Assembly: GCF_002078175.1 (NCBI RefSeq)
Contig: NZ_MWFK01000001.1
Location: 5,022,001 to 5,086,000 of the forward strand
Length of the DNA: 64,000 nucleotides
DNA from: Streptomyces sp. M41(2017)
GTDB taxonomy: Bacteria; Actinomycetota; Actinomycetes; Streptomycetales; Streptomycetaceae
Direction: 5' to 3'
Part shown: positions 52,093 to 60,686 of the stretch, in pieces
Numbering within the stretch: the stretch's first letter is position 1
Layout: every line of letters begins with the position of its first letter
The notes under the pieces: generated by a model
What the model saw: the letters and a program-made list of their open reading frames with translations, nothing else
The model's database searches: none
Told to the model about the DNA's origin: nothing
Made by a program: the position numbers and the translations under genes

Positions 52093-53433
52093 GTGCGCAT
52101 ACCCACCAGGCCCCTCGTCACCGGCGGCGCCCTTGCGGCGGTTCTCCTCTTTGCTGCGTGCGGTGGCGGCCACGACCGGGACACGGCGGCGAGCGGAGCG
52201 GCCGACGGCGAGGTCCTCCTCCAGCCGCTCTCGGACCGAGGTCCGGACCCCTTCACCGAGTCGACCGCCACCTCCGGCACCACCCCGCCGCCCGTCACCC
52301 GAACGCCGCAACCGACGGCCACCGGGGACCAGGGCCTGCGCTCCTTCTCGGGCGCCACACCCGGCCTCTACGGAGGGACCCGGAACACCGGCAGCTGCGA
52401 CGTGGAGCGACAGGTCGGGGCCCTCGCCGCCGACCCGGCCAGGACCCGCGCCTTCGCCCTGTCCTCCGGCATCGCGCCCGAATCCGTCCCCGGCTATCTG
52501 CGCGGACTGACCTCGGTCGTGCTGCGCGCGGACACCCGCGTCACCGACCACGGGTTCCGTGACGGGCAGGCGACCGGGTTCCCGGCCGTGCTCCAGGCCG
52601 GTACGGCCGTCCTCGTCGACGACCGGGGCGTGCCCCGGGTGCGCTGCGCCTGCGGCAACCCGCTCGGCCGGCCCCTCGCGACGGACGCAGGCCCGGCCAC
52701 CCGCGGCCGGCCCTGGAGCGGGTACCGGCCCGCCCGGGTCGTCGTCGTGACTCCGGCGCCCGCCGTGATCACCGGCCTCACGATCATCGACGTCACGGCG
52801 GACAGCTGGATCGAGCGGCCCGTCGGACAGGACGGCCACCGTCACGACCGCCCGGTCCCGCGGCCCGGCGGGACGACCCCGCCCGGCCACCCGGACACCT
52901 CCCCGAGCCCGCACGGCTCCGCCTCCGGGACCGCTCCCGGCGACGAGGACGGCGTGAGCCCGTCGCCGGACGGCTCCGCCGGGGACTGCGTCACGCCGGA
53001 CGCGCCACGCACCGAGCCGCCGGAGACCGCCGGGACCACCCCGGCGGAGTCCGCCGGATCCGGCACCGGGCCCTCCGTCGCGCCGACCGACGAGAGCGTC
53101 ATGGGCGTCTCCCGCCACGACCGCCCCTCAGCGTCGGGCGAGCCGGCCGACTGCGCCACGGCCACCCGCGGCGCGCCTCCTCCGACGCGGCCCGGCACGA
53201 CCCCGGCCCCCTCCCACTCCGACGGGGAGGTCCCGCGGCCCCGCGGGACGGCCACGCCCGGCCATCCGGCCACCCGGACGCCCTCGGCACCCCCCACCGG
53301 GCCGCCGGGCACACCCCCCGAGGGCACTGCCCCGGGCCTCCCCGACGCCCCCGGCGGCGGCGGGCTGGTCCCGGACGACCCGGATCCCGGCGAGAGCGTC
53401 TTCGGCGTCTCCACCGGAGTGTTCGACGGCTGA
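52093..53433 (+). CDS. Secreted lipoprotein with Pro/Thr-rich tail (DUF6777-like)
   Basis: 446 residues from GTG 52093 (GGGAG 6 bases upstream). The lipobox LLFAAC ends the signal near residue 24. Residues about 30-245 are a compact domain: EVLLQPLSDRGPDPFTES, GLYGGTRNTGSCDVERQV, VRCACGNPLGRPL and WSGYRPARVVVVTPAP. From memory this pattern is that of the actinomycete domain DUF6777. The remaining 200 residues are Pro, Thr, Ser and Gly-rich and likely span the wall; ESVMGVS and ESVFGVS recur in them. Function unknown. A terminator follows. Confidence 0.85.
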   Translation: MRIPTRPLVTGGALAAVLLFAACGGGHDRDTAASGAADGEVLLQPLSDRGPDPFTESTATSGTTPPPVTRTPQPTATGDQGLRSFSGATPGLYGGTRNTGSCDVERQVGALAADPARTRAFALSSGIAPESVPGYLRGLTSVVLRADTRVTDHGFRDGQATGFPAVLQAGTAVLVDDRGVPRVRCACGNPLGRPLATDAGPATRGRPWSGYRPARVVVVTPAPAVITGLTIIDVTADSWIERPVGQDGHRHDRPVPRPGGTTPPGHPDTSPSPHGSASGTAPGDEDGVSPSPDGSAGDCVTPDAPRTEPPETAGTTPAESAGSGTGPSVAPTDESVMGVSRHDRPSASGEPADCATATRGAPPPTRPGTTPAPSHSDGEVPRPRGTATPGHPATRTPSAPPTGPPGTPPEGTAPGLPDAPGGGGLVPDDPDPGESVFGVSTGVFDG

Positions 53434-53448
53434 GCGAACGCTCGGTGA

Positions 53449-53474
53449 GGGGGAGCCCGGCCAAGGGCTCCCCC
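53449..53474 (+). terminator. Hairpin terminator after the lipoprotein gene
   Basis: GGGGGAGCCC (53449-53458) pairs perfectly with GGGCTCCCCC (53465-53474) around GGCCAA, 15 bases after the stop. Confidence 0.85.
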
Positions 53475-53535
53475 GGAAGCCGGAGCACGGGCCCCAGAAG
53501 TCGAATAATCGGGCAAATGCTGGCAAGGTGGCCCC

Positions 53536-55611
53536 ATGGTTGATCGGGGAGCGAGCGCCCTGTCACTCCCGGACGACTGGCCCGCCCACCCGGATCCGAT
53601 CCTGGCGCTCAATCGCATGGGCAGCTTCGACTGGGACCTGGACACCGGTCTGATGCACATGGACGCCCAGGCCCACGAGGTCTTCGACGTGCGCCCGGAC
53701 GAGTACGACGGGCTGCCCGCAACCCTCGCCGTGCGTGTCCCGCCGGCCGAGTCGGCACGCCTGGACACGATGGTGTCCCACGCGCTCAAGGACGGCAGCG
53801 AGAACTACGGCGCCTACTTCCGCATCCGCCGCCGCGACGGCGCCCTGCGGTGGACGCACACCCAGGGCTACATCCGCCGCGACGACAACGGCCGGCCGCG
53901 CCGGATCGTCGGCATCGTCCGCGACGCGACCGACGAGCTCAGCGAGGCCGCGGCACGCCGTGAGCAGGCCGCCCAGGAGGAGGCCCGGCGCCACCAGACG
54001 AACGTCGTCCAGCTCACCACGGCGGCGCTGGCCCACGCCGTCACCGTCCAGGACGTCATCGACGTCCTGGAGGACACCCACGGCCTCACCCACCTGGGCG
54101 CGACCAGCCTGGTCATGGGCCTCGTCGAGGCGGGCCGCATCCGCATGGTCGCCACCGGTCCCGTGGACAGCTACGTCCCCGGCACCCGGGTCACCCGCCT
54201 GGACGCGCAGTACCCGATGAACGAGGTCGTCCGGAACCTCGCGCCGCACTTCATCGAGTCGCCCGAGGAGTTCGCCGCCTCCTACCCGCTGCTGTGGCCC
54301 AACATCACCGGCCTGAACATCACCTCGGCCGCCTATCTGCCGCTCATCGTGCAGGCCCGCCCCATCGGCGCGATCGGCCTGCTCTACAACGACCGGCGCG
54401 GCTTCTCGGAGGACGAGCGCAACGTCCTCGTCGCCCTCGGCAGCAGCATCGCCCAGAGCCTCCAGCGGGCCATGTTCTTCGAGCAGGAGAAGGACCTCGC
54501 CCAGGGCCTCCAGCAGGCCATGCTGCCGCGCTCCATCCCCAGCGTGCCGGGCGCCGACATCGCCGTCCGCTACCGCTCCGCATCGCTCGGCCGCGACATC
54601 GGCGGCGACTGGTACGACCTCATCCCGCTGCCCGGCGGCCGCGTCGGCGCCGTCATCGGCGACGTCCAGGGACACGACACGCACGCAGCGGCCGTCATGG
54701 GCCAACTGCGCATCGTGCTGCGCGCGTACGCCGCGGAGGGCCACACCCCGGCCACCGTGATGGCCCGGGCCTCGGTCTTCCTCGACGAACTCGACACCGA
54801 CCGCTTCGCGACGTGCCTGTACGCCGAGGTCGACCTGTCCACCGGAGTGGCCCAGCTCGTCCGGGCCGGTCACATCGATCCGCTGGTCCGGCACACCGAC
54901 GGAACGTGCAGGCGGCTGCCGGTGGAGGGCGGCCTGCCGCTCGGCCTGTCCGCCGAGTTCGGGCGCCTCGAATACCCGGTCGCCACCATCGAACTCGACC
55001 CCGGCCAGACCCTGCTGCTCTGCACCGACGGACTCGTCGAAGTACCGGGCGCCGACCTCGACGACGGCATGCACACGCTCAGGGAGGTGATCCGTGTCGG
55101 CCCGCCGGACGTCGACGATCTCGCCGACCGGCTCATCGACATGGCGGAGGACCGGGGCGGCGACGACGACGTCGCCCTGCTGCTCCTGCGCCGTCGCGGC
55201 CTGAGCGACCAGCGCTCCGGCGGGCGGCTCCAGCAGCACGTGGCACCGGGCGACCCCGAGGCGCTCGTCGAGGCCCGGCACATGATCCGGGCCGCGGTCC
55301 GCGCCTGGGGTGCCGGCGAGCTCGCCGACGAGATCGAACTGGTCGCCGACGAACTCATCACCAACGCCCTCATGCACACCGAGGGCTCGGCCGTCGTCAC
55401 CCTGCGGGTGCTGACCGGATCCGACCGCAGACTGCGGGCCGAGGTCGAGGACTCCTCCAGCGCCCTGCCGCGGCGCCGCGAGGCCGGGGAGAACGGTGTG
55501 TCCGGCCGCGGACTGCTCCTCGTCGACCGGCTCACCGACGTCTGGGGCGTGGAGGCCCGGGGCGGCGGCAAGGCCGTCTGGTGCGAGTTCGTCGTCCGGG
55601 AACGGGACTGA
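53536..55611 (+). CDS. PAS-GAF-PP2C (SpoIIE)-HATPase regulatory phosphatase
   Basis: 691 residues. A PAS domain (about 20-135) has RIRRRDGALRWTHTQGYIRRDDNGRPRRIVGIVRD. A GAF domain (about 150-315) is followed by a PP2C/SpoIIE phosphatase (about 325-520) with the metal Asp sites GRDIGGDWYDLIPLPGGRVGAVIGDVQGHD and LLCTDGLVE, GGDDDVALL. A C-terminal anti-sigma-type HATPase (about 560-690) has VADELITNALMHTEG and GRGLLLVDRL. Such proteins control anti-sigma antagonists through dephosphorylation and phosphorylation and can switch sigma-B-like factors. No antagonist or sigma gene of that type is adjacent. AAGGTGG precedes the ATG. Confidence 0.95.
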   Translation: MVDRGASALSLPDDWPAHPDPILALNRMGSFDWDLDTGLMHMDAQAHEVFDVRPDEYDGLPATLAVRVPPAESARLDTMVSHALKDGSENYGAYFRIRRRDGALRWTHTQGYIRRDDNGRPRRIVGIVRDATDELSEAAARREQAAQEEARRHQTNVVQLTTAALAHAVTVQDVIDVLEDTHGLTHLGATSLVMGLVEAGRIRMVATGPVDSYVPGTRVTRLDAQYPMNEVVRNLAPHFIESPEEFAASYPLLWPNITGLNITSAAYLPLIVQARPIGAIGLLYNDRRGFSEDERNVLVALGSSIAQSLQRAMFFEQEKDLAQGLQQAMLPRSIPSVPGADIAVRYRSASLGRDIGGDWYDLIPLPGGRVGAVIGDVQGHDTHAAAVMGQLRIVLRAYAAEGHTPATVMARASVFLDELDTDRFATCLYAEVDLSTGVAQLVRAGHIDPLVRHTDGTCRRLPVEGGLPLGLSAEFGRLEYPVATIELDPGQTLLLCTDGLVEVPGADLDDGMHTLREVIRVGPPDVDDLADRLIDMAEDRGGDDDVALLLLRRRGLSDQRSGGRLQQHVAPGDPEALVEARHMIRAAVRAWGAGELADEIELVADELITNALMHTEGSAVVTLRVLTGSDRRLRAEVEDSSSALPRRREAGENGVSGRGLLLVDRLTDVWGVEARGGGKAVWCEFVVRERD

Positions 55612-55683
55612 ACCGTCCGGAGCCGCGCGTTCCGGCCGGAGGTGTTCGGTAGCGCTGTCGGTGCCGGATGGCACTCTGGACGT

Positions 55684-56544
55684 ATGCCGGAACTGCCCGA
55701 GGTCGACGCGCTCAAGGACTTCCTGGCCGACCGTCTCGTCGGCCGCGAGATCGTGCGCGTGCTGCCCGTCGCCATCAGCGTCCTGAAGACCTACGACCCT
55801 CCCGTCTCGGCCCTGGAAGGGCGCGAGGTCACCGCCGTCCGCCGGTTCGGCAAGTTCCTCGACATCGACGCGGACGGCCTGCATCTCGTCACCCACCTGG
55901 CCCGCGCGGGCTGGCTGCACTGGCGCGACACCCTGCCGGACGGCCCGCCCAGGCCGGGCAAGGGGCCGCTCGCGCTGCGCGTCGCGCTGGAGACCGGCGA
56001 GGGCTTCGACCTCACCGAGGCCGGCACCCAGAAGCGCCTCGCGGTGTACGTCGTCGCGGACCCGGAGCAGATCCCCGGTGTCGCCCGCCTCGGCCCCGAC
56101 CCGCTCGCCGACGACTTCGACGAGGAGCGCTTCGCTGGCCTGCTCCGGGGGGAGCGGCGTCAGCTCAAGGGCGCGCTGCGCGACCAGAGCCTGATCGCGG
56201 GTGTGGGCAACGCGTACAGCGACGAGATCCTGCACGCCGCGAAGATGTCCCCGTTCAAGCTCGCCTCCTCCCTGACCCCGCAGGAGACCAGCCGGTTGTA
56301 CGAGGCGCTGCGCGTCACCCTCGCCGAGGCGGTGGAGCGCTCCCACGGGCTGGCCGCCGGCCGGCTCAAGTCCGAGAAGAAGAGCGGCCTGCGGGTGCAC
56401 GGGAGAGCGGGGGAGGCCTGCCCGGTGTGCGGCGACACCATCCGGGAGGTGTCCTTCAGCGACTCCGCCCTCCAGTACTGCCCGACCTGCCAGACCGGTG
56501 GCAAGCCGCTGGCGGACCGCCGCATGTCCCGCCTGCTCAAGTAG
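55684..56544 (+). CDS. Fpg/Nei-family DNA glycosylase/AP lyase
   Basis: 286 residues. The catalytic N-terminus is MPELPEVD: after Met removal Pro2 is the Schiff-base nucleophile and Glu3 the acid. The helix-two-turn-helix is DQSLIAGVGNAYSDEILHAAKMSPF, and the C-terminal zinc finger is CPVCGDTIREVSFSDSALQYCPTCQ with four Cys. The enzyme removes oxidised bases and cuts the abasic site. The family has several paralogues in streptomycetes, and the Fpg/Nei split is not decided here. It follows the phosphatase gene after 72 bases. Confidence 0.95.
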   Translation: MPELPEVDALKDFLADRLVGREIVRVLPVAISVLKTYDPPVSALEGREVTAVRRFGKFLDIDADGLHLVTHLARAGWLHWRDTLPDGPPRPGKGPLALRVALETGEGFDLTEAGTQKRLAVYVVADPEQIPGVARLGPDPLADDFDEERFAGLLRGERRQLKGALRDQSLIAGVGNAYSDEILHAAKMSPFKLASSLTPQETSRLYEALRVTLAEAVERSHGLAAGRLKSEKKSGLRVHGRAGEACPVCGDTIREVSFSDSALQYCPTCQTGGKPLADRRMSRLLK

Positions 56545-56563
56545 CGGAGCGGACGGGCGCCGG

Positions 56564-57244
56564 TCAGGGAGCTTCGAGGGTCACCAGGTGCTTGCCGTCC
56601 GCCGTGCGCACCTCGAACCGGCCGATGTCGGCGCTCCGCAGGGCCGCGCCGCCCCGCATCCGGGTGGCCTCGCCGTGGTGGGGCGGGACCATCCAGCTGG
56701 TCACGGTCTCCTCCGTGCCGTCCTTGCCGACGGCGACGAGCTGGCAGGAGCGGGGACCGCCCGGGTCCTTGACCCGGACGTCGACGTCGGTGCCCCAGGT
56801 CCGGTCCGCGGTCGTCACCTGGGCCCAGACCCCGGTGCCCGCGTCGGTGGCGGCGACCCGGTGCTCCTGGGGGGCCGCCGCCGCGACCCGGTTGGCGGGG
56901 GTGTCGTGCGCGGTGGCGACCGCGATCGCGGGGCCGCCGGCCGCCAGGACCACGGAGGCCGCCACGACGTAGAGCAGGCGCCTGCGCCCCGCCCGGTTGC
57001 GCGCGGCCACCTCGCCGAGGAGCCGGTCGAGCAGCCGCGGCCCGGGGGCGGCGAACGGGTGCACCGTGCGCGGCGTCGAGCGGCGGTACAGCATCAACTG
57101 CCGTGTGGCGGGGCGAAACTCGCTCACGTGCGCCGTACACCGAGGGCACTCCATGAGGTGGTCCTCGAAGCGGAAGGCTTCCGCCTCGTCGAGCACGCCG
57201 AGTGCGTAGGCGCCGACGTCGCCATGCCGTTCCAGGGACCTCAT
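56564..57244 (-). CDS. Anti-sigma factor with ZAS-type zinc motif and one membrane helix
   Basis: 226 residues. The N-terminal zinc-binding anti-sigma domain has FEDHLMECPRCTAHVSEF (HxxxCxxC near residues 29-36). A Pro-rich linker leads to one helix RLLYVVAASVVLAAGGPAIAVATA (about 86-110), and the C-terminal 115 residues form an outer beta-rich domain (GVWAQVTTADRTWGTDVDVRVKDPGGPRSCQLV). It is the natural partner of the ECF sigma factor coded upstream on the same strand and would hold it at the membrane until a signal. Its 3' end lies 19 bases from the end of the glycosylase gene. Confidence 0.88.
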   Translation of the reverse strand: MRSLERHGDVGAYALGVLDEAEAFRFEDHLMECPRCTAHVSEFRPATRQLMLYRRSTPRTVHPFAAPGPRLLDRLLGEVAARNRAGRRRLLYVVAASVVLAAGGPAIAVATAHDTPANRVAAAAPQEHRVAATDAGTGVWAQVTTADRTWGTDVDVRVKDPGGPRSCQLVAVGKDGTEETVTSWMVPPHHGEATRMRGGAALRSADIGRFEVRTADGKHLVTLEAP

Positions 57245-57444
57245 ACCGAATACCGAATCCTCGTGGCGATGGTGCGGACTGTGAGTGGTGCTGCTGTTGC
57301 CCACGGGTACGCACCAGACCGCCGAATCACTCAAGACCCGTCCGGAATCGCGGTTCAGACATTCGGAGCGCCGGTGCCCGCGGATTGGTGCGGGTCCGAG
57401 GAAATCTCGCGGCGCGGTGGAGGAGGCGGTGGCGGGGGACGTTC

Positions 57445-57963
57445 TCAGAAGAGGTGGATGGCGAGATGCCCGAGCGGAAGCCCCAGCCGCCAGGCGGGCG
57501 TCCACACCTTGGGTCCGTCGTCCTCGCCCGGTACGGGACCGCCCCCGGGCACCGCGTCCAGGTCCGGAGCGAGCAGCTCGGTCTCCTCCAGCCAGCGCCA
57601 GGCCGTCGACGCCAGCTCCAGGTCGGGGTCGGGCGCGGCCGACCCGGCGGCCTCGGCGGCGCGCAGCGCCATGCGTTCGCGCACCCACTCCTGCCAGGGC
57701 TGGTCGTAGGCGGTCAGGGAGAGCCAGGTCTCCAGCTGCGTGATGACCCGGATCCCGGAGAGTTCGCCGCTGCTGTCGGACAGGAAGATGGTCAGCGCGA
57801 GGGCGTCACGCCCGGCGCGGAACTCGAAGGATGTCGGCGGCATCAGATCGCCGGTCCGCAGCAGTTCGTCGGCGATGTACTCGGCGTACAACCAGGCCAT
57901 GGGAACGGTGAGTTCGCCACCCCCGGTGCCGTCCGTGCTCTCTTGCCCTCTGTGCAGCATCCC
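57445..57963 (-). CDS. Hypothetical protein between ECF sigma and anti-sigma genes
   Basis: 172 residues from ATG 57963 (AGGA 4 bases upstream; the frame is open to 58032). I do not recognise it. It has no signal peptide. The readable core is PMAWLYAEYIADELLRTGDLMPPTSFEF, LALTIFLSDSSGELSGIRVITQLETWLSLTAYDQPW, and an Ala-rich helix with RAAEAAGSAA. The last 30 residues contain Pro/Gly-rich sequence and end GLPLGHLAIHLF. Its place between the sigma and anti-sigma genes suggests co-regulation, with gaps of 132 and 200 bases on either side. Confidence 0.65.
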   Translation of the reverse strand, partial: GMLHRGQESTDGTGGGELTVPMAWLYAEYIADELLRTGDLMPPTSFEFRAGRDALALTIFLSDSSGELSGIRVITQLETWLSLTAYDQPWQEWVRERMALRAAEAAGSAAPDPDLELASTAWRWLEETELLAPDLDAVPGGGPVPGEDDGPKVWTPAWRLGLPLGHLAIHLF

Positions 57964-58095
57964 TTCCTGCCCTCCTCCGGTGCGTGCGCGTCGCCCGATC
58001 CCGGGCCCCGGTCCGGAACACGGATGAGGCAAGCTGAGTGCTCAACCATGGTCGTCGGCAAGGCGCTTTACGGAGGCTTGACCAAGCCTTCGGTT

Positions 58096-58644
58096 TCACC
58101 GCAGGTCGGCCGCATATCCCGGGAGTACCCGGCGCAGGGCGCGCAGCGCGTAGTACGCGCGGGACTTCACGGTACCGGGCGGAATGCCCAGGGCCTCCGC
58201 GGCCTCCGCCACACTCGCCCCCTGGAAGTACACGAGCACCAGGACTTCACGGTGCTCGGGAGTGAGTGTCTTCACAGCCTCCCGCACATCGAGGGCCGCC
58301 GCCGACCGTTCGGCGTGATCCGCGCAGATGCGCGCGTGGTCGAGGACGGCGTCCCCGACCTCCGGCGGGCGGGCCTGCCGGGCCCGCCGCGCGTCGATGG
58401 CGAGCCGCCGCCCCACGGTGAGCAGCCAGGGGCGGACGGAGTCGAAGGCGTCCGCCCGGAGCGCCTCTGGGTGCTGCCAGGCGCGGACGAGCGTCTCCTG
58501 CACCAGGTCCTCGGCCCGCTGCCGGTCGCCGTCCGACAGGCGCAGCAGCAGGGCGAAGAGGGGCCGGCCGTGCTCGCGCTGCAGCGCGGCCAGCTCGTGC
58601 TCGGCGGTCGTCCCGCTCGTGATGGTGGTGGTTCCGGCCGTCAT
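58096..58644 (-). CDS. ECF-type RNA polymerase sigma factor
   Basis: 182 residues from ATG 58644 (no good ribosome site; the frame is open further upstream). Region 2: HGRPLFALLLRLSDGDRQRAEDLVQETLVRAWQH. Region 4: LTPEHREVLVLVYFQGASVAEAAEALGIPPGTVKSRAYYALRALR. The size is typical of two-domain ECF sigmas. The gene for a ZAS-type anti-sigma factor lies 0.9 kb downstream on the same strand. The promoter it reads cannot be named from this window; a self-recognised site would be expected in 58645-58924. Confidence 0.93.
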   Translation of the reverse strand: MTAGTTTITSGTTAEHELAALQREHGRPLFALLLRLSDGDRQRAEDLVQETLVRAWQHPEALRADAFDSVRPWLLTVGRRLAIDARRARQARPPEVGDAVLDHARICADHAERSAAALDVREAVKTLTPEHREVLVLVYFQGASVAEAAEALGIPPGTVKSRAYYALRALRRVLPGYAADLR

Positions 58645-58924
58645 GGCGTGTATGGCAGCGCGATGCGCTCCGCGCGGACAGGCCGCCGACACGCCCGTGC
58701 GGTGGGCGGTCGATGCCGTCGGTGAACGGTGCGCCGAACGGTCCCGCCGAGGTGGAAGCCGGGATTCCGGCGGTCCCGCACGGCCGTTCGGCGCCGGTCA
58801 CTCCAACGGGCGGGCGCGCGGGCGCCGAATGGGCGAGCCGCGGTGGTGCCTCCTTGACCGCCGGCCGCCCGTGTACCTGGAATCGCCTCAATTAGTAATC
58901 AAATACGACCAGATGGGGCCGGGC

Positions 58925-60079
58925 ATGATCACACGCGCGCGACAGATCAATCTGGCCATCGCGGCCGTCCTCATCGCCACGGCCGCGGCCTGCCAGGCGC
59001 AGGACTCGTCCGGACACCGCCGGGACGGGCAGCCCGCCCCCGGTGCCACCCGTCCCTTCACGCTGGTCGCCTCGGGGGACGTCCTGCCGCACAGCTCGAT
59101 CATCGACCGCGCGGCCTCGGACGCCGGAGGCGACGGATACGACTTCCGGCCGATGCTCGCGGGCGTCCGGCCGATCGTGTCCGGTGCCGATCTGGCGATC
59201 TGTCACATGGAGACCGTCTACGGCGCCGACGGCGACTACTCGGGGTACCCCACCTTCAAGTCCCCGCCCCAGGTGGCCGAGGGCCTCGCCGCGACGGGCT
59301 ACGACGCCTGTTCCACCGCCTCGAACCACAGTCTGGACGACGGCGCCGCGGGCATCGGCCGCACCCTGGACGCGCTCGACCGCGCGGGCGTGCGGCACGC
59401 CGGATCCGCCCGCACGGCTCGGGAGGCGAGCGGAGCCACCATGCTGCGAGCGGGCGGCGCCCGGGTCGCCCAGCTCGCCTACACCTACGACACGAACGGG
59501 ATCCCGCTCCCGCAGGGGCAGCCCTGGGCGGTCCGGACGATCGACCCGGACCGGATCGTCGCGGACGCCCGCGCCGCCCGGAAGGCCGGCGCCGACGTCG
59601 TGGTCGTCTCCCTGCACTGGGGTACCGAGTGGCAGGACGAACCCGACGAACAGCAACTGGACCTGAGCCGCCGGCTGACTGCGTCCGCCACCGCCGGGCG
59701 GGCGGACATCGACCTGATCCTCGGCACCCACGCGCACGTCCCGCAGGCGTACGAGAAGGTCAACGGCACCTGGGTCGTCTACGGGATGGGCGACCAGATC
59801 GCGGGCGAGATGTACAACGGCGAGGGCGTGCAGGACCCGCGCGGCAACGAGAGCACCATCGGACGGTTCACCTTCGCGCCCCCGGCACGGGCGGGCGAAC
59901 GCTGGAGGGTCACGAAGGCCGAGTTCATCCCGCAGGGCTTCGACCTCGACGCCGGCCGGGTCCTCGACCTCAACGCCGCACTGGACCAGGGGGCCGCGGT
60001 CGGCGCCGTCCGTGACCGTGTCCGCGACGTCGTCCTGAGCCGGGGCGCGGGCGAGGACGGCCTGGTGATGGGGAAGTAG
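58925..60079 (+). CDS. CapA-family (poly-gamma-glutamate synthesis-like) lipoprotein
   Basis: 384 residues from ATG 58925 (GGGG 7 bases upstream). The N-terminus INLAIAAVLIATAAAC looks like a lipoprotein signal with Cys at about residue 23. The CapA metallo-phosphoesterase-like fold shows LVASGDVLPHSSII, AICHMETVYG, STASNHSLDDG (Asn-His pair), LHWGTEWQ and LGTHAHVPQAYE. In bacilli CapA takes part in making or exporting poly-gamma-glutamate, but no CapB or CapC gene is nearby, so the role here is probably different and wall-related. Divergent from the ECF sigma gene across an AT-richer 280-base region. Confidence 0.9.
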   Translation: MITRARQINLAIAAVLIATAAACQAQDSSGHRRDGQPAPGATRPFTLVASGDVLPHSSIIDRAASDAGGDGYDFRPMLAGVRPIVSGADLAICHMETVYGADGDYSGYPTFKSPPQVAEGLAATGYDACSTASNHSLDDGAAGIGRTLDALDRAGVRHAGSARTAREASGATMLRAGGARVAQLAYTYDTNGIPLPQGQPWAVRTIDPDRIVADARAARKAGADVVVVSLHWGTEWQDEPDEQQLDLSRRLTASATAGRADIDLILGTHAHVPQAYEKVNGTWVVYGMGDQIAGEMYNGEGVQDPRGNESTIGRFTFAPPARAGERWRVTKAEFIPQGFDLDAGRVLDLNAALDQGAAVGAVRDRVRDVVLSRGAGEDGLVMGK

Positions 60080-60120
60080 GGGACGTCGGCGACGTCCGGC
60101 GGGGGATCCTCGGAGGCGGG

Positions 60121-60585
60121 CTACGGGACGACGGTGACGGGCCAGCGGCCCGCCTTCACCAGCCGGATCGCCACCGACCCCACGATCCGGTGGCCGGCCT
60201 GCTCGGAGGCGCCCACCACCACCGCGTCGGCCTTCAGCTCGTCGGCCGCGGTGACCAGGCCGTTGTACGGATCGCCGCGGAAGGTGTGGAACTCCCAGCG
60301 CACATCGAATATGTCCTTCACCCGCTCGGCCGCGTCGCGGATGTACCGGATCAGATCCTCGGCGATCTCGTCGGTCGTCTCCGCCACCGGCACTCCGAGC
60401 GCGGCCCCCGCCGCCATCACCGGCTGGATGTAGACCACCGCGAGCAGCGCCCGCTGCCGCCGTGCCAGACCCCCCGCGTACGCCGCAGCGCGCAGCGAGG
60501 ACTCGGAGCCGTCCACCCCGACCACGATGACCTTGGGACCGTCCGTCCCGCGCTCGAACCCCTGTGCGTGCTGCTCATCCGTCAC
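60121..60585 (-). CDS. Universal stress protein (UspA domain)
   Basis: 154 residues from GTG 60585; no good ribosome site is seen, and a longer frame to 60618 is open. Usp fold: VIVVGVDGSESSLRAAAYAG at the start, ADAVVVGASEQAGHRIVGSVAIRLVKAGRWPVTVVP at the end, with the Gly-rich ATP-binding pattern partly kept. Such proteins act in stress or dormancy responses, usually as dimers that bind ATP. It is divergent from lysX across about 100 bases, which suggests a shared control region. Confidence 0.9.
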   Translation of the reverse strand: MTDEQHAQGFERGTDGPKVIVVGVDGSESSLRAAAYAGGLARRQRALLAVVYIQPVMAAGAALGVPVAETTDEIAEDLIRYIRDAAERVKDIFDVRWEFHTFRGDPYNGLVTAADELKADAVVVGASEQAGHRIVGSVAIRLVKAGRWPVTVVP

Positions 60586-60686
60586 GGCTGTGAGGTTAGC
60601 GGAACCCGCAGGTCCCACGGCCGCGGGGGAGCCGGGAGGAATCGCTCGACGGGCGGGGCGGCCTCCCCCTTCCTACAGTCGGAACC

